Source of the DNA: JAHEKD01 sp965204695
GTDB taxonomy: Bacteria > Pseudomonadota > Gammaproteobacteria > Arenicellales > JAHEKD01
Length of the DNA stretch: 64,000 nucleotides
Direction of reading: 5' to 3'
Assembly: GCA_965204695.1 (NCBI GenBank)
Contig: OZ242007.1
Location: 1,798,001-1,862,000, forward strand
The position numbers were made by a program, and so were the translations under genes. Of this stretch, positions 34,899 to 43,106 are shown one piece after another. How positions within the stretch are numbered: the stretch's first letter is position 1; each line of letters begins with the position of its first letter. The notes beneath the pieces are model-generated. The model did not search any database. It saw nothing but the letters and a program-made list of their open reading frames with translations, and had not been told where the DNA came from.

Positions 34899-36251
34899 TT
34901 AAATGTAATGGTTTTCCAACAATTTATCGCAGCGCTCACAAACAATATGGTTTATGCTAGCGCTATCACATTGATCTGCATCATGCCTATGCTCGTCATC
35001 CATCTTTTCACTGTGATTATGCCCCTCATCATCTTTTGGCAAACGGGGCCCTATCTCAACCATTCCAACTTCCCGCCATTTAAAATTAACATCAATGATG
35101 CTGCGATAAAACCCACCGAATACAGCTCGATCAGACTCCAGCATGGCCTGGTGTACGTCAACGTAATGGAGATAATTCGGTGATAGTCGCTCCCAGGTTT
35201 CAACAAGCAGGGTCGCCAACGCGTCCCTGGCATAGATGAGTGACTCTCGAAACAATTGTGGATACATCTCATAAGCGTTATCGAAATCTTGCTGCAATTG
35301 TTGCTCATATTCAGCAGACCCTTCAAGTAAATCAGACATTTCCTCCAAGGTTGTCGAAATGGCGCCCACACGAACTAGTTCTTCGTGAAATATATCTACT
35401 AAAATATCAAACCATGCACCAGTAAGCGGTTGCGAGAGAATGTGTGGACCCTTCCAGCCGGCAACAAAGTCCGACATCTTAGACTCATTACTAGCCATCC
35501 GAATCTGACCGACCGATGAAGTTTCTGCAAATCGAGTGAGATGATTCGTTATGTATAGATTGCCCGATGTGCTATTTAGTACTTCATCAATCACTGAATC
35601 GAAATGCAAGATAGCGATCATCGATACTATATCGCCACCAGCCTCCTGAAACCCCAGGTATTCGGCGGTTTCTTTATCCTCATCGGGCTCACCCCCTTTT
35701 GCGAACACTATGCCATGGCCAACTTCATGGGCTATGACATCAAAATTCAAGGTGAACGGAGACATGGCTCCAGTTTTTTTATCAACATCTGTGCCTATCT
35801 CGATAAAACCGCGGCCAATTTGTGCATTCTCAAATTGCGGAAGGATGACCACTTCAGCCCGGTTATAGTAGTCCTTGAAATACCATTCGATAGGCCGGTC
35901 ATAATACTTCTCCCAAACATCCAGGGTAAAACGGATAGAAGCGTAAGTATGGGCGGCATGAAAGCGTGGATCATCAATATCATCATATTGCAAGAAATTA
36001 CCGTTTTCATCGGCAATAGCTGGTTCATATAGCGGACCGCTCCAGGGAGGCAAAAAAACATAAGGATATCCTCTGTCATCTTTATGCATGCCATACTCCA
36101 GTGGTTTGTCAACTGGAAATATCACATACATTTGGTCATCACTCGGTCCTGGGCCGATACTGTCCGGTGGTGTCGAAACTTCAATGACTTCCGCAGGCAT
36201 ACTATTCTCATCTGTTGGCGTTTGCGGAAAGAGCCAAAATAACGTGCCCAT
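34899..36251 (-). CDS. M4-like zinc metallopeptidase of RiPP cluster 1
   Basis: A 450-residue protein without a signal peptide, so cytoplasmic. The zinc site is HEVGH (175-179) with a third ligand E203 in FQEAGGD, the gluzincin arrangement of thermolysin (M4), where the third ligand lies in NEAxSD. H270 in KGPHILSQPLTGAWFD matches the position of the M4 transition-state His. The tail (411-450) is rich in His and has C428, C438 and C441 (CxxC), an extra metal-binding-like segment not in the paralogue. There is AGGGGA just before the ATG. It starts 37 bases after the TfuA gene. A likely role is cutting the modified precursor. It is much smaller than secreted M4 proenzymes. Confidence 0.82.
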   Translation of the reverse strand: MGTLFWLFPQTPTDENSMPAEVIEVSTPPDSIGPGPSDDQMYVIFPVDKPLEYGMHKDDRGYPYVFLPPWSGPLYEPAIADENGNFLQYDDIDDPRFHAAHTYASIRFTLDVWEKYYDRPIEWYFKDYYNRAEVVILPQFENAQIGRGFIEIGTDVDKKTGAMSPFTLNFDVIAHEVGHGIVFAKGGEPDEDKETAEYLGFQEAGGDIVSMIAILHFDSVIDEVLNSTSGNLYITNHLTRFAETSSVGQIRMASNESKMSDFVAGWKGPHILSQPLTGAWFDILVDIFHEELVRVGAISTTLEEMSDLLEGSAEYEQQLQQDFDNAYEMYPQLFRESLIYARDALATLLVETWERLSPNYLHYVDVHQAMLESDRAVFGGFYRSIIDVNFKWREVGMVEIGPRLPKDDEGHNHSEKMDDEHRHDADQCDSASINHIVCERCDKLLENHYI

Positions 36252-36288
36252 TTGAAAATCCCCTGCTTATAATCTGATCAATGTCGAT

Positions 36289-37611
36289 TTATTTATCATT
36301 TACCTGCCAGTATAGATAATCTACCGCGATTAATCGATAGAAGTCTTGCTTATTTTCCATATAAATATTAGACAGATGATTGTCGAGTGGGCGTGGAATC
36401 GCAATATTAAGCTGTTGTCCGAAATACCAGGCGAGTAATTGAGGTGGAACAACCCCTGGATGATCGGGATCTAATCCCGCAGATTCTATCGCTTTGTGTT
36501 TATGGTTGGCGGTTTTAAGAAAACCCAAGTAGCTGCCATCCAGCTTTAATTGGTCAACCATGCCGGAGCTTAAATCGCCAGCCACCTCGTGGATATGATT
36601 TATCCTAGAAACGCCCTGCAATAGTTCAGTCAATTGGGCTTCATCCAGGTTGACTTGAGCTATATAGTCCAGTATTTGCGATCTCGATGATAATTGATTA
36701 TCCGCTCTAAACTGTTTCAGGGCAGCTTTCAATCCTTCATCGCTTGCAGGCGTTGACACGGCATGGTCACATATCCAACTAAGCAACGCTTTATCCCGAT
36801 AACGCTGGAATAGAACTGGCTCAAGACGCAACTGATCAAGCACCTTGTGGTCGTCATCATTAACAGCCGACAAAGATTCAGTGGATGGATAATGCTGATT
36901 AAAGGCTGTATCCCAGACATTTGTCCATTCAAAATGGTAATTCGTTGCCGGCTTGGTCGAATAACTCTCGCGACCATGTTGCATGGTTTTTAGCATGTTA
37001 ATCGCATCAAGTCTTTTAAGGTCAATCCGATTTTGATCCAACCACTGTCGCAAGTTTTTAGTTAATAATTCATCGGTAAATAATTCTAGTGAGACTTCTA
37101 ATAGATTTTTCCAGCTGCGTTTTTTATAAAAAGTTTTTTTTGCATATGCAACTAATCCATCCATTTGTGTTTCGTTAATCACTTTGTTTTTATGGGCCAG
37201 CTCGAGTGTTGCACGAATGTTGACCATGGGTTCTGACACCACTGCAAAACCCACCTCAGAAGGCCCATGCAAAACGGCAACTTCATCATCGTCCTCGACT
37301 ACACCATCTCGATACCATTCGAAAATCTGCCCCACTCCGACCATACCAAATTGATATAACTCTGCTGCACGTAGTGCTCCCATGCTGGAACTGCCGTATA
37401 CGTGAATACCCTGGTCAAGGGCGTAAAGAATTTCCTTGTGCCATATCGAAGGAGCTCCCTCGAAATACCCATCAATAATACCTATGGCGTCCGGCTTGTC
37501 CGGCAGTATTTTAAAAATATCTCCGTGACTGACAGGAGGTAGACAAACGCAATCAAGGTATTGAGCGATCTCGTTATGATCCAGAGTTGGACCAGCGTAA
37601 ATAACAATCAT
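36289..37611 (-). CDS. TfuA-like protein with C-terminal extension (cluster 1)
   Basis: A 440-residue protein. Residues 1-238 are a TfuA-like domain (YAGPTLDHNEIA, IIDGYFEGAPSIWHKEIL, GSSSMGALRAAEL, DDDEVAVLHGP). TfuA partners YcaO enzymes and is needed for thioamide formation, probably helping to deliver sulfur; the same pair thioamidates a glycine in methanogen methyl-CoM reductase. Residues 240-440 are an alpha-helical extension absent from the second TfuA copy (257 residues). It might serve precursor recognition. The start codon overlaps the YcaO stop (ATGA, 4 bases), so the two are translationally coupled. Confidence 0.88.
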   Translation of the reverse strand: MIVIYAGPTLDHNEIAQYLDCVCLPPVSHGDIFKILPDKPDAIGIIDGYFEGAPSIWHKEILYALDQGIHVYGSSSMGALRAAELYQFGMVGVGQIFEWYRDGVVEDDDEVAVLHGPSEVGFAVVSEPMVNIRATLELAHKNKVINETQMDGLVAYAKKTFYKKRSWKNLLEVSLELFTDELLTKNLRQWLDQNRIDLKRLDAINMLKTMQHGRESYSTKPATNYHFEWTNVWDTAFNQHYPSTESLSAVNDDDHKVLDQLRLEPVLFQRYRDKALLSWICDHAVSTPASDEGLKAALKQFRADNQLSSRSQILDYIAQVNLDEAQLTELLQGVSRINHIHEVAGDLSSGMVDQLKLDGSYLGFLKTANHKHKAIESAGLDPDHPGVVPPQLLAWYFGQQLNIAIPRPLDNHLSNIYMENKQDFYRLIAVDYLYWQVNDK

Positions 37612-38831
37612 CCCAGTCCCTGCGTTTGTATACGCAGCGCACGTGTACCCGGCACATAGCCTTCATCGTCATGTGGAGATTCAAGGCCCGGAATCACAAT
37701 CCGCACCACTGCAATGTCAAACTCGGGCTTACGCAAATCCACCCGTAGCACTTGAGATAATCCAGCATGATGTAACTTCGATAGCAGTGTTTCCAGGTCC
37801 TGTTCCACTGAGTCGGTATCAAGGTCCGCTGTGCGCGAGAAATCCGTCGAAAACGAAGATTGGCGGATGAATTTTCCAAAAAATTGTTGCTTGCTATTAA
37901 TACCTTCAGCTGTGTATTCATCCAAGGTAATGTCATCACGAGCACCGACAATATAAGTAGTTCTTACCTGCACTGCTTCGTGCAGAGCACGTAATAACGC
38001 CACCTCCCTGGATAAATGAGTGCCCGAACCAACACCGATATGACGTGTGTGTGAATTACGATCCATTATGACGCTGAAATAGGTTGGAATACCAATATCG
38101 GAGGTGATATCCCAGACAAAAGTGTCCTGTCCTGCCGCATCCAACTTAGCCAGGGTTTCTATACAAAGAGCATTGTTGATCGTTGTCAGATCGATAGAAG
38201 TTTGATCGATATCATCCGAACTAAACAGATGCCACAGAGAAATCGCGTCCCGCTCAATCACTTCACAAATACCATGCACCGTCGCCTCAGCGATATTATT
38301 GCCTGAAGCCAGTCCGTTGCTACTGGCAGGAAAACAACCGCTACCAGAAGGACGCGGATAAGTATAGTTGGTATGCACTAATTCAAAAGGTAACCAGTAG
38401 CCGCGTCCACTCACGATATCTTCCGATTCGATCCAGGTAATCGGATAGTGTGCATGAAACAGCGAGCCTTCAACCGTTGGCAGTGAATTCGGTGTTACGA
38501 CATTTTCAGATTTTTCGAGCTCTTGTAAGCAAGCGATGCGAAGCGGCAAAGATATATGCTCTGCATGATAACCTTCTACGCTTTCCATTAGTCCTGATGC
38601 TCTCGCTGCTGCCTGCGTACTGCCTTTACCCTGAGATACCGACACTGACCGCGAGTTAGGACGACAAACCATCACCACCGGTATATCAATCGTATCAAGA
38701 CCGGTTACATCGGCAATACGTGTTATTCCCATTGCACACATATGCGGCATCACCCGCGCAAGTGTTTCTTCGGGAGATTGAATGCGGTGGGTACCGATTC
38801 GGTAAGCAATCGGGTGAGTTGTTTGCTTCAA
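37608..38831 (-). CDS. YcaO cyclodehydratase/thioamidase (cluster 1)
   Basis: A 407-residue YcaO-domain enzyme, which uses ATP to activate a peptide backbone amide. ATP/Mg sites visible: VSVSQGKGS (64-71), the Glu-rich GLMESVEGYHAEH (80-92) and CEVIERDA (189-196). The C-terminus (GTRALRIQTQGLG) lacks the proline-rich end of azoline-forming YcaO proteins, which fits the TfuA-associated, thioamide-forming type. It starts with TTG. It is the first gene of the YcaO-TfuA-peptidase-precursor operon, with its promoter expected in the 666-base gap upstream. Confidence 0.92.
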   Translation of the reverse strand: MKQTTHPIAYRIGTHRIQSPEETLARVMPHMCAMGITRIADVTGLDTIDIPVVMVCRPNSRSVSVSQGKGSTQAAARASGLMESVEGYHAEHISLPLRIACLQELEKSENVVTPNSLPTVEGSLFHAHYPITWIESEDIVSGRGYWLPFELVHTNYTYPRPSGSGCFPASSNGLASGNNIAEATVHGICEVIERDAISLWHLFSSDDIDQTSIDLTTINNALCIETLAKLDAAGQDTFVWDITSDIGIPTYFSVIMDRNSHTRHIGVGSGTHLSREVALLRALHEAVQVRTTYIVGARDDITLDEYTAEGINSKQQFFGKFIRQSSFSTDFSRTADLDTDSVEQDLETLLSKLHHAGLSQVLRVDLRKPEFDIAVVRIVIPGLESPHDDEGYVPGTRALRIQTQGLG

Positions 38832-38949
38832 TGTATCGTGTCCAAAAATAATAATTATCTATTGTCAGATTCGAATATTGAACAAATTTTATGACTGTGT
38901 TGCAAATCCATTATTCCTGAAATTTGTAATATCGCTGAATTTATTAGAG

Positions 38950-39224
38950 TTCGCGTAAGCGACAGACTACCACGGGTTTATCCCGGCTCATCAACACTAT
39001 AACTCAATACCGAGCTTGTCCCAGCTCATCAACACTATAACTCAATGCTGGGCTTGTTGAGGAATCTGCTGTGCTGTTCAACCCTGACAGGTCAGTAATG
39101 TACCAAAGTCCGTTTTGACGTACATATTGAAACAGATCGGGGTAACTGAAACAATGGAGGAATTAGAGATGCTCGTGGATCAGCCCCAAAGGGCTGTTAC
39201 GGTAAGCACCCCGGGAGAATCTAT
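38950..39224 (+). repeat. Dispersed composite repeat, copy B
   Basis: Starts TTCGCGTAAGCGACAGACTA (a TTATTAG lies just before) and ends CTGTTACGGTAAGCACCCCGGG then AATCTAT. It has an internal tandem duplication of about 39 bases (CTCATCAACACTATAACTCA twice). It also has the module shared with copy A (GAGGAATCTGCTGTGCTGTTCAACC written in part), but lacks the GTGTATATAGATTGA block of copies A, C and D. Orientation is the same as copy D and opposite to A and C. Confidence 0.85.
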
Positions 39225-39423
39225 GGGTTAATTTGTATCGATTCAACATTTTCAAATGAAATATTATGGTAGCTTTTTGAAAGACTAATATTATTATTTT
39301 GATAATACTATTGCGTTTTTATGGATATACTCGCCCAAAGAGCAGAACATAGTTAAAGAACGGCCCGAGTTTTTCTACGGGGTTGTGACAATCAAAAGAC
39401 TGGCCTGTAAAGGCAAAATCAAT

Positions 39424-39481
39424 ATTTCGACTTTGTCCATAGACAAAATCGAAATAAGGGCTTAATACTCGCAAGTATTAA
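39424..39481 (-). terminator. Paired hairpins after the second precursor gene
   Basis: Two inverted repeats lie 16-75 bases after the stop of the 28-residue-repeat gene on the minus strand. The first is a perfect TTAATACT-N4-AGTATTAA (39462-39481). The second is ATTTCGACTTTGTC paired with GACAAAATCGAAAT (39424-39455, one G-U). Neither has a classic T-run on the minus strand, so they may be weak terminators or 3' end protectors. Confidence 0.45.
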
Positions 39482-39497
39482 ACGATGTCAAAAAGGA

Positions 39498-39956
39498 TTA
39501 TTCTTCGTCTTCTAAATGGTCAGCACGGTGCGATTTTTCTGACTCTTCTGTGTCAGAAGCAACCATTTTTCCTCGCATTTGCATCTTTTTTTCAATATCT
39601 TTTGAGACAACTGCATTATCAGCTTCCTGGTCTTCATCAGAAGCAACCATTCTATTACGCATCTGCATTTTCTTTTCCAGATCATCTGAAACTGATGCAT
39701 TATCAACTTCCTGGTCTTCATCAGAAGCAACCATCCGGCCTCTCATTTGCATCTTTTTCTCAATGTCTTTTGAAATATTAGCATTATCGGCATTCTGATC
39801 CTGATCTGAAGAAACCATCCTTTGCCTCATCTGCATTTTTTTCTGTAGATCTTCCGGTACAGATACGTTATCGGAATCGGGCCCTTCATCGGAAGAAACC
39901 ATTCTGGCACGCATTTGCATTTTTTCTTCAATACCTGGGGGGACTTTCTTAGACAT
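39498..39956 (-). CDS. Candidate RiPP precursor of five 28-residue repeats
   Basis: A 152-residue acidic protein built almost wholly of five repeats with a 28-residue period. Each holds KMQMR-x-(R/K)-MV-(S/A)-SD (KMQMR at 12, 40, 68, 96 and 124), then an acidic Asp/Glu/Gln linker ending DN, and (I/L)(E/Q)KK leading into the next. No long leader is present, unlike the first precursor; each unit may carry its own recognition element. A short acidic tail follows residue 141. GAGGA precedes the ATG. It is the last gene of the MFS-YcaO-TfuA-peptidase set, 39 bases after the peptidase gene, which is why I call it a candidate substrate. The exact modified residues are unknown. A 28-residue period is also compatible with helical heptads, so a structural protein cannot be excluded. 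Confidence 0.7.
   Translation of the reverse strand: MSKKVPPGIEEKMQMRARMVSSDEGPDSDNVSVPEDLQKKMQMRQRMVSSDQDQNADNANISKDIEKKMQMRGRMVASDEDQEVDNASVSDDLEKKMQMRNRMVASDEDQEADNAVVSKDIEKKMQMRGKMVASDTEESEKSHRADHLEDEE
39534..39950 (-). repeat. Tandem 84-base coding repeat (5 copies)
   Basis: Five in-frame units of 84 bases encode the KMQMRxRMVxSD repeats. Units 3 to 5 are most alike; unit 1 is the most diverged. The centre of each unit is conserved in protein sequence while the linker varies, which points to selection on the Met/Arg-rich block. Confidence 0.93.
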
Positions 39957-39995
39957 AATTATTCCTCGTGTGATTGATTAAGCCGGAGAATAGTT

Positions 39996-41126
39996 TCAAT
40001 TGATACCCATTGTCATTTTGCGCCATTCAGCCAGCTCTTCAATCCTAGTACTGTAAACATTGTTTGTCAAATCAGAATCCGCTTGCAAACAAGCAGTAAT
40101 CACTTTGTCATAATGCAAATCATCAGCGTTAAGCTGGATCATTATATAGGCCAGCCATTTTCCTAGAATGTCACGGGAGCGGATTAATTCGCATTTAAAA
40201 GCCTGATGATGATGTAAATATGCCCGATCAAATCCTTTTTGAATTGTTTCATTAGTCGCATCTGTAAGTATTTCCGCCTGCCTGGCCAGCCGGGAATCAA
40301 TTAAGCCTTGTTGATACAATGAATATTGAAAAATAACCGCTAACAAATCATAAAAGAAACCCAATAATGGCATTTCAAACACATTTGGATTTTTAGCCGT
40401 TTTTACCATTTCCAAATTGATTGAATTGGGAGCGACTCTGATTTGCTTTGTATAGGCGGTTAACTTACCAATTCTACTGGCCGGATTAAGAGTAAATAGA
40501 TTTCCCTTGGTTTTATTTAATAACTCATCCAGTTGCGAGTCAAAGTGCAATAATGATAATAGTGCGGTTAAATCAGAAATCGCCTCATGAAAACCAAAAT
40601 AGTAAATCAGTGGTTGTTGAGGTTCATCCGGTGGCCCCAACTCCTGATAAGCAATCAAATGGCCAAGCTCATGAGCGATAACATCATGATTGAGCGCAAA
40701 AGGCAGGCCATCATGACTACTATAACCCGTTTCAATAAAGCCATAGCCGCAGTGGGCATTGGAAAAATGAGTCAAGGCTACAAGCTCTAAACGTTCATAA
40801 TATTCATCAAACCACCAGTTGACCTTACGCCCGAAATATTTCTCCCACATATCCAGGGCAAAACGCGTCACAGCATAAATATTAAGCGCATAAAACCTAG
40901 GATCCGAAGGCTCAATGCTTACAGCATCTTTTGTTGAAATCTTATTCGAATATTTTTTGTCATCATAAGGCGGCATATTCGGATATTCATAAGGGTCTTT
41001 TTCACCTTTGGGTGTAACTGTATATATTCGCTTGTCAGACGGACCCCGGCCAAATTCCCTTTTTTTAGTTGTAATGTTAACGATTTCGGGTTCTGCAAAA
41101 GGCGTTGGCAAAAGTTTGATTTTCAT
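39996..41126 (-). CDS. M4-like metallopeptidase homologue of RiPP cluster 2
   Basis: A 376-residue cytoplasmic paralogue of the peptidase at 34899. The zinc ligands are intact: HELGH (152-156) and E181 in FHEAISD, a textbook M4 third-ligand motif. The segment matching the catalytic-His region of the first copy reads KNPNVFEMPLLGFFYD, with Asn248 where the first copy has His270. It also lacks the His/Cys-rich tail. It may be a weak or specialised protease, or a zinc-binding chaperone for the precursor. The start overlaps the TfuA stop by 4 bases. Confidence 0.8.
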   Translation of the reverse strand: MKIKLLPTPFAEPEIVNITTKKREFGRGPSDKRIYTVTPKGEKDPYEYPNMPPYDDKKYSNKISTKDAVSIEPSDPRFYALNIYAVTRFALDMWEKYFGRKVNWWFDEYYERLELVALTHFSNAHCGYGFIETGYSSHDGLPFALNHDVIAHELGHLIAYQELGPPDEPQQPLIYYFGFHEAISDLTALLSLLHFDSQLDELLNKTKGNLFTLNPASRIGKLTAYTKQIRVAPNSINLEMVKTAKNPNVFEMPLLGFFYDLLAVIFQYSLYQQGLIDSRLARQAEILTDATNETIQKGFDRAYLHHHQAFKCELIRSRDILGKWLAYIMIQLNADDLHYDKVITACLQADSDLTNNVYSTRIEELAEWRKMTMGIN

Positions 41127-41896
41127 TGTCGGCTCTTTTGCAACTTTGCCCAGATTTCAGTGCTTTCAAACTGATAATCGACTTCTTTTTGTTGCTTATT
41201 TTTTTTGCAGAACTGCTTAATATAGTTTAGCAGAGCGATTGCATCGTGGCGTTTTTGGCTAAATTGGTTCGCCTCAAGCCATTGTAATAAAAGGCTTTTC
41301 TTTGCTTGATCGAAATTAGCATTTTCGATAATAGCCTTGTACTTTCTGTCTGGATAAAACATCTGTTTTGATACTTGCAGTAGTTTCTCCATCTCAACTT
41401 CACTAATAATACCACTTTTGCAAGCATTATTTAGCGTTGGGCGGATATCCACCATTGCAGTGGATAATGGTGCATTATTGAGCTCATCCGGACCATGAAT
41501 AACGGCAACCTCGTCATCATCAATCAATACACTGTTTTTATAGTCTTCAAAAACCTTACCAATACCTACCATTCCATAGCTATGTAACTCAGCAGCACGT
41601 AGAGCGCCCATACTTGATGCGCCAAATACATGAATCCCCTCGGCCATGGCCCACAAAATTTCTTTGTGCCAGACTGAAGGTACACTATCAAAACAACCGT
41701 CTATAATTCCAATGGCAAATGGATGGTTTAATGCCTGATTGAATAAATCACCTTGCTCCACAGGGGGCAGATAAATTGCATCCAGAATCGATGTTGCGAT
41801 TTCTTTATTAAGGCTTGGACCCAGAAAGATGACTACTTTTTTATCCATCGGCCACGGCTTTCGCTCTTTTTCCAGGGGTATAAAATCGATGTTCAT
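41123..41896 (-). CDS. TfuA-like protein (cluster 2)
   Basis: A 257-residue TfuA-domain protein: FLGPSLNKEIA, IIDGCFDSVPSVWHKEIL, GASSMGALRAAELHSYGMVG and DDDEVAVIHGP. It aligns with residues 1-238 of the cluster 1 TfuA but has no C-terminal extension. The ATG at 41896 has AGAAGGG upstream but makes a 56-base overlap with YcaO; an internal ATG at 41848 would start at MDKKVVIFLGP, closer to the paralogue's N-terminus, with an 8-base overlap. Either way it is coupled to YcaO. Expected role: partner of YcaO in thioamide formation. Confidence 0.87.
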   Translation of the reverse strand: MNIDFIPLEKERKPWPMDKKVVIFLGPSLNKEIATSILDAIYLPPVEQGDLFNQALNHPFAIGIIDGCFDSVPSVWHKEILWAMAEGIHVFGASSMGALRAAELHSYGMVGIGKVFEDYKNSVLIDDDEVAVIHGPDELNNAPLSTAMVDIRPTLNNACKSGIISEVEMEKLLQVSKQMFYPDRKYKAIIENANFDQAKKSLLLQWLEANQFSQKRHDAIALLNYIKQFCKKNKQQKEVDYQFESTEIWAKLQKSRQ

Positions 41897-43061
41897 CGGG
41901 CCCTTCTAATCCTGGAATAACGATTCTCACTACCGGAATATTCAAATCATTTCTAGTCAAATCCACTGCAACAACTTGTTTTAATCCAGCGTTTGAAAGG
42001 CAGGTCAAGACAGATTTTAAGTCACCATCCAGTGAGTCACTTGCGTTTGATTTTATAGTCTCAATATTTATTAAAGTTCCAGTTTTACACGCTTCTATAT
42101 AAGAATGAATAATTCTATTTTCTTGTTGTTGGTATTGCAGATATTCAGATGTAATTAAATCCTCTCTTGCGCCGACAATACAGGTTGCTCGAATTTGTGC
42201 TGCTTCTGTGATTGCTCTTCGCAGCGCCGTATAAACATCCAAGTGAGTCCCTGAACCTACAGCACTCCAGGAAGTAAAAGAATCCTTATCGCTTTGAGGA
42301 GTAATAGAACAAATAAACGTTGGGATATTTATATCAGAAGTAATATCCCAAATACCCACTGCAATATCTGCATCAAAGTACTTTTGCAAAAGCTGATTAC
42401 AGGTTTCATTGTTGATGCTATTGATATCGACTCTTGTTGTCATTCTATGCCCAGGTGCAGCCGCATTCCAAAGTGAAATTGCATCACGTTCGACCACCTC
42501 GTAAATGGCATGCAATGCAGCTTCGATAAAATGGTTGCCGGAAGCTAGACCATTGGTTGAATTAATAAAAACGTTATCGGAAATTCGTGAATCAGTAAAA
42601 TTTGAGTGAACTAAATCAAGTGGCAGGTAAATTTGTTGTTGAGAAAATAATTCAATACCAGTTATCCAATGTAATCCCATTTCGTCGTCGATATAACAAT
42701 CATTAATGCGAGGTAATTCGTTAAGATCTACACTATTGCCTAAAGAACTTCGGCAAGCCACTATAATTTTTTCTGTTGGGATTCGTTCTGCATGCCAGCT
42801 TTCCGCTGATTCCATTAAACCTGATGCAATCGCATCATTGAGTGTGACTCCCTTGCCTTGGGAAACCGAAACGGAGCGAGAATTTGGCCGGACTACCATC
42901 ACTACATTAATCCCAATGTGATCCAGACCCGTTACGTTAGAAATTCGGGTAATTCCCATAACTGGCATCAAGGATTTGACATAGTCAATGGTGACTGTGG
43001 GTTCTATTAATCGCTGACTACCAGGATATTTTTGATATGCTTTATTATCTGGTAGAAACAT
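41841..43061 (-). CDS. YcaO cyclodehydratase/thioamidase (cluster 2)
   Basis: A 406-residue YcaO enzyme paralogous to the one at 37608 along its full length. ATP-site motifs: VSVSQGKGV (65-73), GLMESAESWHAER (81-93) and YEVVERDAISLW. The C-terminus has no proline-rich tail. It should modify the 28-residue-repeat precursor encoded two genes downstream. It lies 45 bases after the MFS transporter gene. The two YcaO proteins are clearly alike but well diverged, so the cluster duplication is not recent. Confidence 0.92.
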   Translation of the reverse strand: MFLPDNKAYQKYPGSQRLIEPTVTIDYVKSLMPVMGITRISNVTGLDHIGINVVMVVRPNSRSVSVSQGKGVTLNDAIASGLMESAESWHAERIPTEKIIVACRSSLGNSVDLNELPRINDCYIDDEMGLHWITGIELFSQQQIYLPLDLVHSNFTDSRISDNVFINSTNGLASGNHFIEAALHAIYEVVERDAISLWNAAAPGHRMTTRVDINSINNETCNQLLQKYFDADIAVGIWDITSDINIPTFICSITPQSDKDSFTSWSAVGSGTHLDVYTALRRAITEAAQIRATCIVGAREDLITSEYLQYQQQENRIIHSYIEACKTGTLINIETIKSNASDSLDGDLKSVLTCLSNAGLKQVVAVDLTRNDLNIPVVRIVIPGLEGPDEHRFYTPGKRAKAVADG

Positions 43062-43106
43062 TTCTAAAACACGGCTTACAGGTATTTATAGTGAGTTTAA
43101 CTTCAG

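Larger units (their letters stand above)
38832..39497. other. Gap between the two RiPP gene sets
   Basis: 666 bases without a recognisable gene. It holds dispersed repeat copy B (38950-39224) and two hairpins just downstream of the second precursor gene. It separates the two paralogous clusters and must contain the promoter of the first YcaO gene. The repeat copies may have aided the duplication, but no direct-repeat junction is obvious. Confidence 0.6.

Noticed and set aside
38950..39224. Repeat copy B as the duplication junction of the two RiPP clusters
   Set aside because: No matching copy flanks the outer sides at 34150 or 44290, and the paralogues are too diverged for a recent event.
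39485..39798. Plus-strand open frames opposite the 28-residue repeat gene
   Set aside because: They are antisense shadows of the repeat; the minus-strand frame has the ribosome-binding site, operon position and conserved protein repeats.
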